Assembly: GCF_046025915.1 (NCBI RefSeq)
Contig: NZ_JAQQFR010000007.1
Span: 186,001-250,000 of the forward strand
Direction: 5' to 3'
Origin: Herbaspirillum rhizosphaerae_A
Lineage (GTDB): Bacteria; Pseudomonadota; Gammaproteobacteria; Burkholderiales; Burkholderiaceae_D
DNA: 64,000 bases
A program made the translations under genes and the position numbers. The notes under the pieces are model-generated. The model was not told the DNA's origin. It did no database searches and was given only the letters and a program-made list of their open reading frames with translations. Below, one piece after another: positions 17,717 to 26,408 of the stretch (the first letter of the stretch is position 1; every line of letters begins with the position of its first letter).

Positions 17717-18862
17717 TTATTTGCCGAGATCAGCCAGCGGATGTTCCGCAGCCGGCCATGGATCTGTGAAGAACCCCTCTACCCATGCCGGCGTCGCATC
17801 CACCAGGCGCGCCGGATTCCACTGCGGCTTCTGATCTTTTTCCACGATCAGCGCGCGGATGCCTTCGACAAAATCGGGACGCGCCGCGCAATGCAGCGAC
17901 ACCACGAATTCCAGACGGAAGACTTCCGCCAGCGACATGTAACGCACGCGCTCCTGCAACGCCAGTGACAACCACGCCGAACCCGGCGCACCGGCGTTGA
18001 GCGTAGCGACCGCTTTTTGCAGCCACGGATTGTCGCTCTTGAGAGCGAGGATGGCGTCAACGATGTCGGGCACGGTCTGACCGCTGCACAGCGCATTGAT
18101 CAGATCAAAGTTATCGCGCAAGGCCGAAGGTGCGAAGACCACATCGGCCGCAACATCACGCTCGGCCTGTTGCAACACGCGGCCGAGCAGCGCCTTGTCG
18201 TCGCCCTCACCCCAGTTTTGCAGCAGCAGGGCGTCAACGACTTTTTGCTTGTCAGCCTGTGCGATGCGGTAGTCGGCCAGCTTGGTGAACTTGGCATCTT
18301 CGGCATTCATCAACGCACCGGTCAACGCCAGAAAAGCGCCGAGCTTGCCCGGCACGCGGCTCAGGAACCAGCTGCCACCGACATCAGGATACAGGCCGAT
18401 GGTGATTTCCGGCATGGCCAGGCGCGAGCGCTCGGTGACCACGCGATGGCTGCAACCCGCCATCAGGCCGATGCCGCCGCCCATGACGATGCCGTGGCCC
18501 CAGCACAGGATGGGCTTGGGATAGGTGTGGATCTCGTAATCGAGGCGATATTCGTGTTCGAAGAATTCCGCAGCGTAGCGATTGCCGCGAATGTCGTCGC
18601 GTGCCGGCGAGGCGTGATGCTCGCGCATGGTGCGGTAGAGTTGCTGCAGATCGCCACCGGCGCAAAAGGCTTTCTCGCCTTGCGCTTGCAGCAGCACCAT
18701 GGCGATGTCCGGATCCTTTGCCCATTGCCGCAACTGCGGTGTCAGCAGATGCACCATGTCGAGCGACAGGGCATTCAAGGTTTTTTCGGAAGCCAGCGTG
18801 GCGACGCCGATACGGCGGCCATTCTGCGTGGCCAGTTCTTCAAACAAAACCGGTTGGCTCAT
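17717..18862 (-). CDS. Enoyl-CoA hydratase/isomerase-family protein, 3-hydroxyisobutyryl-CoA hydrolase type
   Basis: A 381-residue crotonase-fold protein. The length and C-terminal extension (FVEGIRALIVEKDQKPQW) fit the HIBYL-CoA hydrolase subgroup rather than the ~260-residue hydratases. Oxyanion-hole segments are KAFCAGGDLQQLY and GHGIVMGGGIGLMAG, and the acidic catalytic region is MPEITIGLYPDVGGSWFLSR. The usual role is in valine degradation. No other valine-pathway gene is adjacent, so the substrate is uncertain. Confidence 0.88.
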   Translation of the reverse strand: MSQPVLFEELATQNGRRIGVATLASEKTLNALSLDMVHLLTPQLRQWAKDPDIAMVLLQAQGEKAFCAGGDLQQLYRTMREHHASPARDDIRGNRYAAEFFEHEYRLDYEIHTYPKPILCWGHGIVMGGGIGLMAGCSHRVVTERSRLAMPEITIGLYPDVGGSWFLSRVPGKLGAFLALTGALMNAEDAKFTKLADYRIAQADKQKVVDALLLQNWGEGDDKALLGRVLQQAERDVAADVVFAPSALRDNFDLINALCSGQTVPDIVDAILALKSDNPWLQKAVATLNAGAPGSAWLSLALQERVRYMSLAEVFRLEFVVSLHCAARPDFVEGIRALIVEKDQKPQWNPARLVDATPAWVEGFFTDPWPAAEHPLADLGK

Positions 18863-18940
18863 GGGGATCCTGATTGTCTCTGAAATCGTCTTGTGCGACC
18901 TCGCCGGCCTCGTGAGCCGGGAGATCGATTTATATAATTT

Positions 18941-19273
18941 AATGAAGCAAGCCGATAGGCCGGATTCTGTTACGACGGTTGCCCGTTATGACAGCCATTC
19001 CTCTAGGCGCTGGATTACTCCAGTGCTCAAGCTCTCTACCCGCACGCTCCGCGAGCAACATCAACGCGTGCCTATTTGAGATTGCTCCGAGTGGAGGTTA
19101 CCGCGTTTCACCGTAACTAAATACGCTCGTCTCTGTGGCCCTATTCCTCGCCTTGTACCGGCTTACGCCGGCTTTCGGCGGACGGCCGTTAACCGTCACC
19201 CTGCTCTATGGAGTCCGGACCTTCCTCCCGCCATCGCATTACACGATGACCAGCGGCTGTCTGGCTTGCTTCG
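18941..19273 (-). ncRNA. rnpB: RNase P RNA, bacterial type A
   Basis: Read on the minus strand, the 5' GAAGCAAGCC pairs with the 3' GGCTTGCTTC (helix P1). The hallmark GGGAGGAAGGTCCGGACTCC with ATAGAGCAGGGTG follows, and the conserved AGAATCCGGCCTATCGGCTT stretch is at the 3' end. This is the catalytic RNA that matures tRNA 5' ends. The 5' end is placed seven bases after the -10 box; the 3' end is approximate. Confidence 0.95.
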
Positions 19274-19279
19274 GGCGCT

Positions 19280-19285
19280 ATTGTA
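19280..19285 (-). promoter_or_regulatory. -10 box of rnpB
   Basis: TACAAT on the minus strand, placed so that transcription would start at the first base of RNase P RNA helix P1. The -35 region (near 19303-19308) is a poor match to consensus. Confidence 0.6.
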
Positions 19286-19479
19286 CCTTACGCGCTGAAT
19301 CGGCTGCAGGGACTTGCCGTGCAGCATGATTACAGCATTACGCAACATAAGCCGACCGGGAATCCGGGAAGAAACAACAGATTGGAAAAAGTTTATGAAA
19401 ATTCAAGAGTTGCGCTTCAGAGTCGGCGTCTTATTGTCGATAATTGAATCAATGCCCGTTTCACGAGAAGGTCGATACG

Positions 19480-20637
19480 ATGAAAACAGGACATCTTCGC
19501 CGCCGCACCCTGCTCTGCCTGACATTGGCGGCTGGGTTGCACCTGACGGCGAACGCGAAAGACACTACCGTTGTTCCGATCGGCATTGCGATGCCGCTAA
19601 GCGGCCCGGCCGCGGCATTCGGCCAGAGCCTGGTGAATGCCGCGCAAATGGCAATCGACGATGTCAACCGGCGCAATCCCAAGGTCGCCGGCCGGGATAT
19701 CCATTTCAAGCTGGTGGTCGCTGATGAACGCGGCAATACGAACAGTGCGGTGCTGGCTGCCGACTATCTCGTCAAGCAAGGTGTCGTTGCCACGATCGGC
19801 AACGGCAGTACGCTGACGACACTGGCAACCACAAAAATTTTTGGCGAGGCAGGCATCGCCCAGCTGGCACCCAGTACCAGTGCGCCGTGGCCCAATGGTC
19901 AGCGTTACACTACCTTTCGCATGATCGGCCACAGTGGCCAAGGTGCACCATTGCTGGCCAATTACCTTATCGACAATCTGCAAGTAAAGAGCGTGGCGAT
20001 CATCGACAACGACACTGTTGCAGGCCGTGCGCTCGGCCAGGCATTCAAGGAACGCTTCCAGGCACGCCAGGGAACCGTACTGATCAGTGAATCGATTCAG
20101 TTTCGCTCTTCCGACTTCAACACCATTCTTAATACCGTCAAACTCAAGCAGCCGGATATCGTCTTCTTCGGAGGCCTTGGCGACCAGGCTGCGACGCTGG
20201 CACGTAACATGCGCAGAGTCGGCCTGAAAACGGGTTTTGTGCATGGCATGAACGGCACCAACGGCCTGAACTTCCTGCGCGATGCCGGTGCGGCCGCTGC
20301 GGATGTCATCGCACTCAACCCCGGCATACCGCCCGAGAAAATGCCGGGATGGAAGAATTTCGAAAAGAATTATCTGGAACGTTTCGGCGGCAATATCAAC
20401 GACTACACCCCGATTGGCTACGACGCTGTCCAGGTGCTGGCTGCAGCCGTGCGCGAGGCGAACTCGTTCACGCCGGCCGACATCCTCGCCGCACTGTACA
20501 AGGTGCGCTACAGCGGCTTGACCGGTGCGATTTCCTTTGACCAGAATGGCAATCTGTGCAATCCGTCGTTCACGATTTACCAGATGAAGGAGCTGCGCTG
20601 GCTTCCTCTCCAGACCTACGGAGGCGCCAAACAATGA
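19480..20637 (+). CDS. Leu/Ile/Val-type ABC transporter periplasmic binding protein 1
   Basis: A 385-residue exported type I binding protein. The ATG at 19480 (MKTGHLRRRTLLCLTLAAG, signal peptide ending near ANAKD) is preferred over an upstream ATG at 19444, which would place 12 extra residues before the signal. The body begins VPIGIAMPLSGPAAAFGQSL, the usual LivK start. It is the first of three tandem paralogues and overlaps the second by four bases. No permease or ATPase gene is nearby, so the transporter partner lies elsewhere or these act as sensors. Confidence 0.9.
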   Translation: MKTGHLRRRTLLCLTLAAGLHLTANAKDTTVVPIGIAMPLSGPAAAFGQSLVNAAQMAIDDVNRRNPKVAGRDIHFKLVVADERGNTNSAVLAADYLVKQGVVATIGNGSTLTTLATTKIFGEAGIAQLAPSTSAPWPNGQRYTTFRMIGHSGQGAPLLANYLIDNLQVKSVAIIDNDTVAGRALGQAFKERFQARQGTVLISESIQFRSSDFNTILNTVKLKQPDIVFFGGLGDQAATLARNMRRVGLKTGFVHGMNGTNGLNFLRDAGAAAADVIALNPGIPPEKMPGWKNFEKNYLERFGGNINDYTPIGYDAVQVLAAAVREANSFTPADILAALYKVRYSGLTGAISFDQNGNLCNPSFTIYQMKELRWLPLQTYGGAKQ

Positions 20638-21839
20638 CAAGACAAGATCGCGCTTCGCTCCGTGCCCTGCGTCGTCCAACAAACTCCCGCCTCCTGTCCA
20701 TGTTGCTGATACTGCTCGCGCTGCTGACATGCTGGCTGCCGGCTCCGTCGCAAGCCGCGACCAGCGGATCCGTACGGGTCGTGCAAATCGGTTTTGCAGG
20801 GCCGCTTTCGGGGAGTTCAGCGCGTATCGGAAAAAGCCAGATGCACGCTGCCGAACTGGCGCTGGCAGAAGCTAATGCACGCGGCGCTACCATCGGCGGA
20901 GAACCGGTAATATTCAAACTTCTTCCCCAGGATGATCGCGGCGATCCAAACACAGCAGCATTGGTGGCTACTTATCTGGTCAAATCCGGCGTCGTGGCAG
21001 TCATTGGACATTGGCATACCGGTGCAAGTATGCAGGCTGCGAGCATTTACAACACGGCCGGCATCCCTCAGATCGCGCCTGGATCAAGCGGACACCAATA
21101 TACGCAAAATGGCTATGCGACCAGCTTTAGGATTATTGGCCACGACGATGACGGTGGCCGTTTTGCAAGCGTCTATGCACTTCAAAATCTCAAGGCCAGA
21201 CGCATTGCCGTGATTCATGACGAAACCACCTTCGGCACCATGCTGGCCGCCCAGTTCATCCGCGGCGTTCAGGACAAGGGTGGCGAAATCGTGACGCAGC
21301 AACTGATCAGTTCCAAGACCTCTGACTTCAACGCGGCATTAATGGAGTCAGGAAAAAAAAGTGCCGACCTGATATTTTTTGGCGGTCTTGGCCCTCAAGC
21401 TGCGGCGCTGGTACTCAGCATGAGACGGATGAGCATCACTGCTCCGCTGCTGGCCGCCGATGGCATTGTCAGCCCCCTATTCTTGCAATTGACGGGAACT
21501 GGCGGCAACGGCACATTCGGACTGGCACCGGGACAACCTCAGGAAAAAATGACCGGCTGGAAAAAATTTCAGGAAAAGTTCAACGCCACCTATGACGATC
21601 CAATCGAGGCCTTTGCTCCTTTCGCCTATGATGCCGCGAACATGATCGTGGCCGCGATCCAGCAAACCAATTCCCAGCAACCTGCGCGCATCAATGCAGC
21701 CTTGCACAGTATGAAATACAAAGGTCTCACCGGCACAATCGCGTTTGACGCCGAGGGCAATCTGAATAACCCGGCCTTTACGATTTATCAGGTGCAGTCA
21801 GGAAAATGGACTGCCGTGCAAGCGTATGGAAAAAAGTAA
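20634..21839 (+). CDS. Leu/Ile/Val-type ABC transporter periplasmic binding protein 2
   Basis: A 401-residue paralogue. The start MTRQDRASLRALRR overlaps the stop of the first protein as ATGA. Because of the long basic N-terminus before the hydrophobic stretch (LLSMLLILLALLTCWLP), a later start is possible. The mature part starts VVQIGFAGPLSGSSARIGKS. It shares the pattern SSKTSDFNAALMESGKK and EKMTGWKKF with its neighbours. Ligand unknown. Confidence 0.9.
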   Translation: MTRQDRASLRALRRPTNSRLLSMLLILLALLTCWLPAPSQAATSGSVRVVQIGFAGPLSGSSARIGKSQMHAAELALAEANARGATIGGEPVIFKLLPQDDRGDPNTAALVATYLVKSGVVAVIGHWHTGASMQAASIYNTAGIPQIAPGSSGHQYTQNGYATSFRIIGHDDDGGRFASVYALQNLKARRIAVIHDETTFGTMLAAQFIRGVQDKGGEIVTQQLISSKTSDFNAALMESGKKSADLIFFGGLGPQAAALVLSMRRMSITAPLLAADGIVSPLFLQLTGTGGNGTFGLAPGQPQEKMTGWKKFQEKFNATYDDPIEAFAPFAYDAANMIVAAIQQTNSQQPARINAALHSMKYKGLTGTIAFDAEGNLNNPAFTIYQVQSGKWTAVQAYGKK

Positions 21840-21901
21840 GACTTAAGCCTACACGGCCATCCGCAGCGTTGCTGGACAAAGACACTTTCAAAAGGAATAA
21901 C

Positions 21902-23062
21902 ATGCATCCTTTCCTCCGCTTAATGAATTTGACACTGTGCTGCGCATTACTGGGAACCGCACCCTACGGTGCCGCCGCGGCGGAAGCACTGCCGGAAATT
22001 CTGATCGGTTTTGCAGCGCCCATGTCCGGCTCATCGGATGAGTTCGGAAAAAGCTTGGCCAATGCGGCTCAACTTGCCGTCGATGAGGCCAATGCGCGCG
22101 GCATTACCATTGGCGGACGCAAGATGCAATTGCAACTGGTCATCCAGGATGACCGTTCGGACGCACGTACAGCGGCTCTTGGTGCCGAATATTTGGTCAA
22201 AAAAGGAGTGATTGGTGTCATCGGCAACGGCAGCACTACCACCACACTGGCGACGGCGCCGATCTACAGTCTCGCCAACATTCCTCAGATCACACCTTCC
22301 GCCAGCAGCAAGGAAATCACCGAGCGGGGATACAAAACCATGTTCCGCATCATCGGCCATGACGACGACGGCGGTACTTATGCAGGCAACTACGCAGTCA
22401 ATACTTTGCAAGCACAACGCATTGCTGTCATCGACAACAACACGCCCTTCGGCATCCGGTTCGCGGCGCAATTCAGCAAAGCCGTCACTGAGGCTGGCGG
22501 AAAAATCGTCAGCAAGAGTTCCATCAGCGACAAGACCTCCGACTTCAATACGCTGCTGGCAGACGCGCGCTCCGACAAGGTCGATCTGATTTTTTTCAGC
22601 GGCTTTTATAAACAAGCGGGCGAACTGGCGCGCAACATCAAACGCCTTGGCGTGCAGGCCAGACTCATGACTGGTTCCAACGGCGCGGTCGGACTACCAT
22701 TTCTGCAAATCGCCGGGCCTGCGGCCAACGGTGTCATCGGCATGGAAATGGGACCGCCTCTCGAAAAAATGACCGGCTGGCGTCATTTTGAAAATGCCTA
22801 CATCAGCAAATTCGGCCCCAATATCGATCTCTATGCGCCCTATGCCTATGATTCCGCCCAAGCGCTTATCAATGCGCTAAAACAAGCCAACTCGACCGAT
22901 CCCGTCAAGATTACAGCAGCTCTGCATCGCATCCGCTTCAATGGCCTGACCGGAGCAATCGCCTTCGATAGCGACGGCAATCTGCAGGCCCCGGTTTTTT
23001 CCATCTATACCGTAGAAGATCAGAAATGGACGGTCACCAAAATCATCAACACAAAAAAATAG
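21902..23062 (+). CDS. Leu/Ile/Val-type ABC transporter periplasmic binding protein 3
   Basis: A 386-residue paralogue with signal peptide MHPFLRLMNLTLCCALLG. The mature part begins LIGFAAPMSGSSDEFGKSL. The start at 21902 follows an AAAGGAAT ribosome site; the longer reading frame begins inside the preceding gene. Segments DKTSDFNTLLADAR and EKMTGWRHF align with the second protein, so the set probably arose by tandem duplication. Ligand unknown; amino acids are the family's usual substrates. Confidence 0.9.
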   Translation: MHPFLRLMNLTLCCALLGTAPYGAAAAEALPEILIGFAAPMSGSSDEFGKSLANAAQLAVDEANARGITIGGRKMQLQLVIQDDRSDARTAALGAEYLVKKGVIGVIGNGSTTTTLATAPIYSLANIPQITPSASSKEITERGYKTMFRIIGHDDDGGTYAGNYAVNTLQAQRIAVIDNNTPFGIRFAAQFSKAVTEAGGKIVSKSSISDKTSDFNTLLADARSDKVDLIFFSGFYKQAGELARNIKRLGVQARLMTGSNGAVGLPFLQIAGPAANGVIGMEMGPPLEKMTGWRHFENAYISKFGPNIDLYAPYAYDSAQALINALKQANSTDPVKITAALHRIRFNGLTGAIAFDSDGNLQAPVFSIYTVEDQKWTVTKIINTKK

Positions 23063-23091
23063 TGCGTGACAAGCACGTCTCTACATTGACA

Positions 23092-23106
23092 ATGCCAATT
23101 TGGCAT
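23092..23106. promoter_or_regulatory. 15-bp palindrome upstream of dadA-like gene
   Basis: ATGCCAATTTGGCAT is a perfect inverted repeat around one central T, directly after a TTGACA hexamer at 23086-23091. No -10 box lies at the right distance. It may be an operator for the downstream dehydrogenase/aldolase genes. Confidence 0.35.
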
Positions 23107-23244
23107 ACGACACCAGCCATGAATCTCCGTATAGTGTTCACTACCTGACAAGACGCCTCGCACGGTAAAACCCGGAATCTCGGAACACAATGGCGTCGTC
23201 TATTTGTCATCTTTCATTTTTTACCTTTCACCACTGAGCCTGCG

Positions 23245-24525
23245 ATGCATATTTGCGTACTGGGAGCCGGAATCATCGGCGTCACTTCTGCCTATCGTCT
23301 GCTCGAAGACGGCCATCAGGTCACATTGATCGATGCGCGCCCGGTCGCCGGCGGCGGCACCAGTATGGGCAATGGCGCGCAACTGAGTTACTCCTATGTT
23401 GCACCGCTGGCGGATCCGTCCGTGTGGACGCATTGGCCGCACTATTTGTTCAGCGCCGACTCGCCGCTGACACTGAAACCCAAACTGGATCCCGCGCAAT
23501 GGCGCTGGCTGCTCAAGTTTCTCGGTGCCTGCAATACCGAACGCGTACAACAGACCACCATCGAACTGCTGCAACTGGCGTTTTACAGCCGCGATGAACT
23601 GACGCAATTGCATCAAGCCGTACCCTTCGACTTCAGCCACCGCATCGCAGGCAAGCTGGTGATGTACACCGACCCAGCCGGACTGGTATCGGCACGCAAG
23701 CAGGTTGCCTTCCAGTCGCAATACGGCTGCCAGCAAGAGGTCATCGACGCCGCACGCTGTCTCGACATCGAACCGGCGCTGGGCAACGCCAGCCGCGATT
23801 GGGCCGGTGGCGTCTACACCCCGAGCGAAGAAGCCGGCGATTGTGCGCAGTTCTGCCAGGGCCTGGTAAACGCGATGAGCAGCAATGCCGGTTTCCGCTT
23901 TTTGCCCTCCACCACCGTCACGCAAGTGCACATGAAAGACGGCGCTATCGCATCGTTGCAGACGACCTCGCCGGCGGGCACACAATCGATTGATGCTGAC
24001 GCGTTCGTCCTCGCGCTCGGTGCGGATAGCGCAGCCTTCGCACGTCAGGCGGGCTTCAGCTTGCCGCTGTATCCGCTCAAAGGCTACAGCATCACGGTAC
24101 CGCTCAACGACAGCTTCGCGCAGTCGGCCGCGCCCCAAGTATCCATCACCGACATCTCGAAAAAAATTGTCTACGCCCGTCTCGGCAACCGCCTGCGTGT
24201 TGCCGGCCGTGTCGAGCTGGTCGGCATGGACACGCGCATCCCCGATCGCGCCATCAACGAACTGATCGACGGCGCCAACGAACTCTTCCCCGGCAGCATC
24301 CGCGACCAGAAGGCAGCGCAACTTTCTCCTTGGGCAGGATTCCGCCCGGCCACGCCTAGCGGCGTACCGGTGATCGGTGCATCGCCGGTGAAAAATCTCT
24401 ATCTGAATATCGGCCAGGGTGCGCTGGGCTGGACGCTCGCCTGCGGCAGCGCCGCGTTGCTGGCGGCGCAGATCGGCGGACGCAAGACAGTCATTGATGA
24501 TGCGCCGTTCCGCTACGGCCGCTAA
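23245..24525 (+). CDS. D-amino-acid dehydrogenase-like FAD oxidoreductase (DadA family)
   Basis: A 426-residue FAD-dependent enzyme of the DAO/DadA family, probably peripheral on the inner membrane. The FAD-binding motif is at the extreme N-terminus (CVLGAGIIGVTSAYRLLEDG, with VTLIDA ending the second strand). Typical DadA segments are GTSMGNGAQLSYSYVAPLAD, PLKGYSITVPL, PWAGFRPATPSGVPVIG and NIGQGALGWTLACGSA. It deaminates D-amino acids to 2-keto acids. The binding proteins upstream and an aldolase 90 bases downstream suggest an amino-acid or keto-acid catabolic group. Confidence 0.9.
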   Translation: MHICVLGAGIIGVTSAYRLLEDGHQVTLIDARPVAGGGTSMGNGAQLSYSYVAPLADPSVWTHWPHYLFSADSPLTLKPKLDPAQWRWLLKFLGACNTERVQQTTIELLQLAFYSRDELTQLHQAVPFDFSHRIAGKLVMYTDPAGLVSARKQVAFQSQYGCQQEVIDAARCLDIEPALGNASRDWAGGVYTPSEEAGDCAQFCQGLVNAMSSNAGFRFLPSTTVTQVHMKDGAIASLQTTSPAGTQSIDADAFVLALGADSAAFARQAGFSLPLYPLKGYSITVPLNDSFAQSAAPQVSITDISKKIVYARLGNRLRVAGRVELVGMDTRIPDRAINELIDGANELFPGSIRDQKAAQLSPWAGFRPATPSGVPVIGASPVKNLYLNIGQGALGWTLACGSAALLAAQIGGRKTVIDDAPFRYGR

Positions 24526-24615
24526 TTTATTCGCCTGATTTCCGGCGGTCAGCATGATCACCGGATTCCGCATACCATATCCAGACCATAACGACAGGCA
24601 TACAAGGAGACTGGA

Positions 24616-25371
24616 ATGCGGGAAAACAATCTGCGCACGCTGTTCGCGCAAAAGAAGCTGGCCTTCAACGGCTGGGCATCGATCGGTAATTCTTTTCTGG
24701 CGGAGCTGGTCGCCGATTGCGGTTACGACGCGGTGACGGTGGACTTGCAGCACGGCCTGTTCTCGGTCGAAGCGGCAGTACCGATGCTGCAGGCAATTTC
24801 CGCCACCAAGGCCGTACCGCTGGTGCGCTGCTCCGAAAACAGTCTCGGCGAAATCAACAAGCTGCTCGACGCCGGCGCCTACGGCATCATCTGCCCGCTC
24901 ATCAACACCAAAGAAGACGCCGAAAAATTCGTGCGCGCCTGTCACTACTCGCCACGTGGCGGTCGCAGCTACGGACCTGCACGCGGCGTGCTGTACGGAG
25001 GCAAGGACTATTTCGAACACGCCAATCGCACCATCCTCACGCTGGCCATGATCGAGACACGCCAGGGCTTGGCGGCGGCGGAAGAAATCTTGTCGGTGCC
25101 GGATCTGGACGGCATCTTCATCGGTCCCAGTGATCTCGCCATCGACATGGGCCTGGCGCCCGATGCGTGGAACGACGACAAGGTCGATCAGGCGTTCCAG
25201 CATCTGATCAAGCTGTGTCAGGCACGCGGCAAATACGTCGGCATTTTTTGCGGCTCAGTGGAAATGGCCGAACGCATGAAAGCCTATGGCGTCGACATGC
25301 TCGTTCCTGGTACCGACGCGCAATTGTTGCGCGCCGAAACCACTCGCCGCCTGAACATTCTGCGCGGATAA
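24616..25371 (+). CDS. HpcH/HpaI-family class II aldolase
   Basis: A 251-residue metal-dependent aldolase. The family signatures are FNGWASIGNSFLAELVADCG at the N-terminus, the catalytic Arg in VPLVRCSEN, metal-ligand Glu in AMIETRQGL and metal-ligand Asp in FIGPSDLAIDMG, plus SPRGGRSYGPARG. Members cleave 4-hydroxy-2-keto acids such as 2-keto-3-deoxyglucarate or 4-hydroxy-2-oxoheptanedioate to pyruvate and an aldehyde. The exact substrate cannot be fixed. A ribosome site (AAGGAGA) precedes the ATG. Confidence 0.9.
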   Translation: MRENNLRTLFAQKKLAFNGWASIGNSFLAELVADCGYDAVTVDLQHGLFSVEAAVPMLQAISATKAVPLVRCSENSLGEINKLLDAGAYGIICPLINTKEDAEKFVRACHYSPRGGRSYGPARGVLYGGKDYFEHANRTILTLAMIETRQGLAAAEEILSVPDLDGIFIGPSDLAIDMGLAPDAWNDDKVDQAFQHLIKLCQARGKYVGIFCGSVEMAERMKAYGVDMLVPGTDAQLLRAETTRRLNILRG

Positions 25372-25389
25372 CACCGACATTTCTCCTCC

Positions 25390-25430
25390 AGTACGCACAT
25401 GGCACATGCAGCATGTGCCATATGCGTACT
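25390..25430. terminator. 20-bp inverted repeat after the aldolase gene
   Basis: Arms at 25390-25409 and 25411-25430 match at 19 of 20 positions around a single base, so the RNA would fold into a long hairpin about 20 bases after the stop. No T-run follows on the plus strand. It could end the transcript with help from Rho or serve as an operator. Confidence 0.45.
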
Positions 25431-25672
25431 CATTTCCCCGCCTGCGAACACACAAGAAAAGCCGCGTATCGTCATTTTTCGACAACGAATCCACATTCAC
25501 ACAAAAGATTGCTGACACTTTTTTTGCTCGCTGGGCGAATGATCGATTTTTGAGAATTATCTTATTTAAGCGTCAATAGGGAACTCGCATAATCTCCTCC
25601 GGAAACATCGACGGCAGGCTAGCTCATCGTGAGCCGACGCCTCGTTGAGCAGGGAAATAACAGGGGAATACG
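25431..25672 (+). other. Intergenic region before the lipoprotein gene
   Basis: No gene is seen. The promoter of the following lipoprotein must lie here, but I cannot pick one with confidence. Confidence 0.4.
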
Positions 25673-26353
25673 ATGACGCTTTCGACGAACCGAATCAACC
25701 GAGTTTCGCTGACCAGCATTGCACTGATCGCTGCAACATTACTACTGAGCGCCTGCCATAACGAATTCGCTCCGCATGGCGCCATACTGGCCGCGTCAAC
25801 CAAAGAAGCAAGCAGTTGGGATACGCTGCCGCAGAGCGACGCCTTGCGTGCCGCCGAACAAACCTATCGCGCCTGTGCGATGGAAGCAGCGCAGCAGCAT
25901 CTGGCGGTCAAGGAGTTTCCGGAAATCAGCGACCGCGTTACTTACCTGACGCAAGACGGCCGACGCGTGCGCAAGACCGAGCAAGCGAGCGTCAACATCG
26001 ATGAGATGCACATCGACAACGGCTGCGCTACGCGTATCGTCAAAAGCATCAGCATCGACGTTATCTCTGACAGCGCCCAGGCAACATCCATCGATGAAAC
26101 CGGCAAGACGCTCGCACGCCCTGGGGACACTCAAACCTCTCCGGCAGGATCAGCTCACCTGACGCTCGCAGTGGCAAAGAAGGCGCAGTCCGCACATTCC
26201 TGCACACTCATGCGAGATCCCGGCCCGCAAAGCCACTTCATGATGCTCAATCTGTGCAGGAGCGAAGAACGTCGCGCAGAGCAAGAACAACAAGCGCAGC
26301 AAGAACAGTCCGTCGTACATCCGAGGAAAATCTCCTCGGCGACGTCCAGCTAA
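25673..26353 (+). CDS. Hypothetical lipoprotein
   Basis: A 226-residue protein I do not recognise. It has a hydrophobic N-terminal helix ending in the lipobox LLSAC (Cys near residue 28), so it should be lipid-anchored in the envelope. The body is soluble and polar. Two Cys (CAMEA, NGCATR) and a CTLMRDPGPQSHFMMLNLC segment near the end suggest disulfides. The C-terminus is Gln/Glu-rich (EERRAEQEQQAQQEQ). It stands alone between the aldolase and a convergent aldo/keto reductase. Confidence 0.75.
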   Translation: MTLSTNRINRVSLTSIALIAATLLLSACHNEFAPHGAILAASTKEASSWDTLPQSDALRAAEQTYRACAMEAAQQHLAVKEFPEISDRVTYLTQDGRRVRKTEQASVNIDEMHIDNGCATRIVKSISIDVISDSAQATSIDETGKTLARPGDTQTSPAGSAHLTLAVAKKAQSAHSCTLMRDPGPQSHFMMLNLCRSEERRAEQEQQAQQEQSVVHPRKISSATSS

Positions 26354-26408
26354 GTTCGTTCAGATTTGCTTGATTCGGAGTCGGCCCCATCACGGGGCCG
26401 ACTGCGTT

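Noticed and set aside
18903..18920. CCGGC/GCCGG hairpin as the rnpB terminator
   Set aside because: Five base pairs and no T-run on the minus strand; too weak to call.
23221..25203. 660-codon minus-strand open frame
   Set aside because: Antisense to the D-amino-acid dehydrogenase and the aldolase, both with strong family motifs; no domain in the antisense product.
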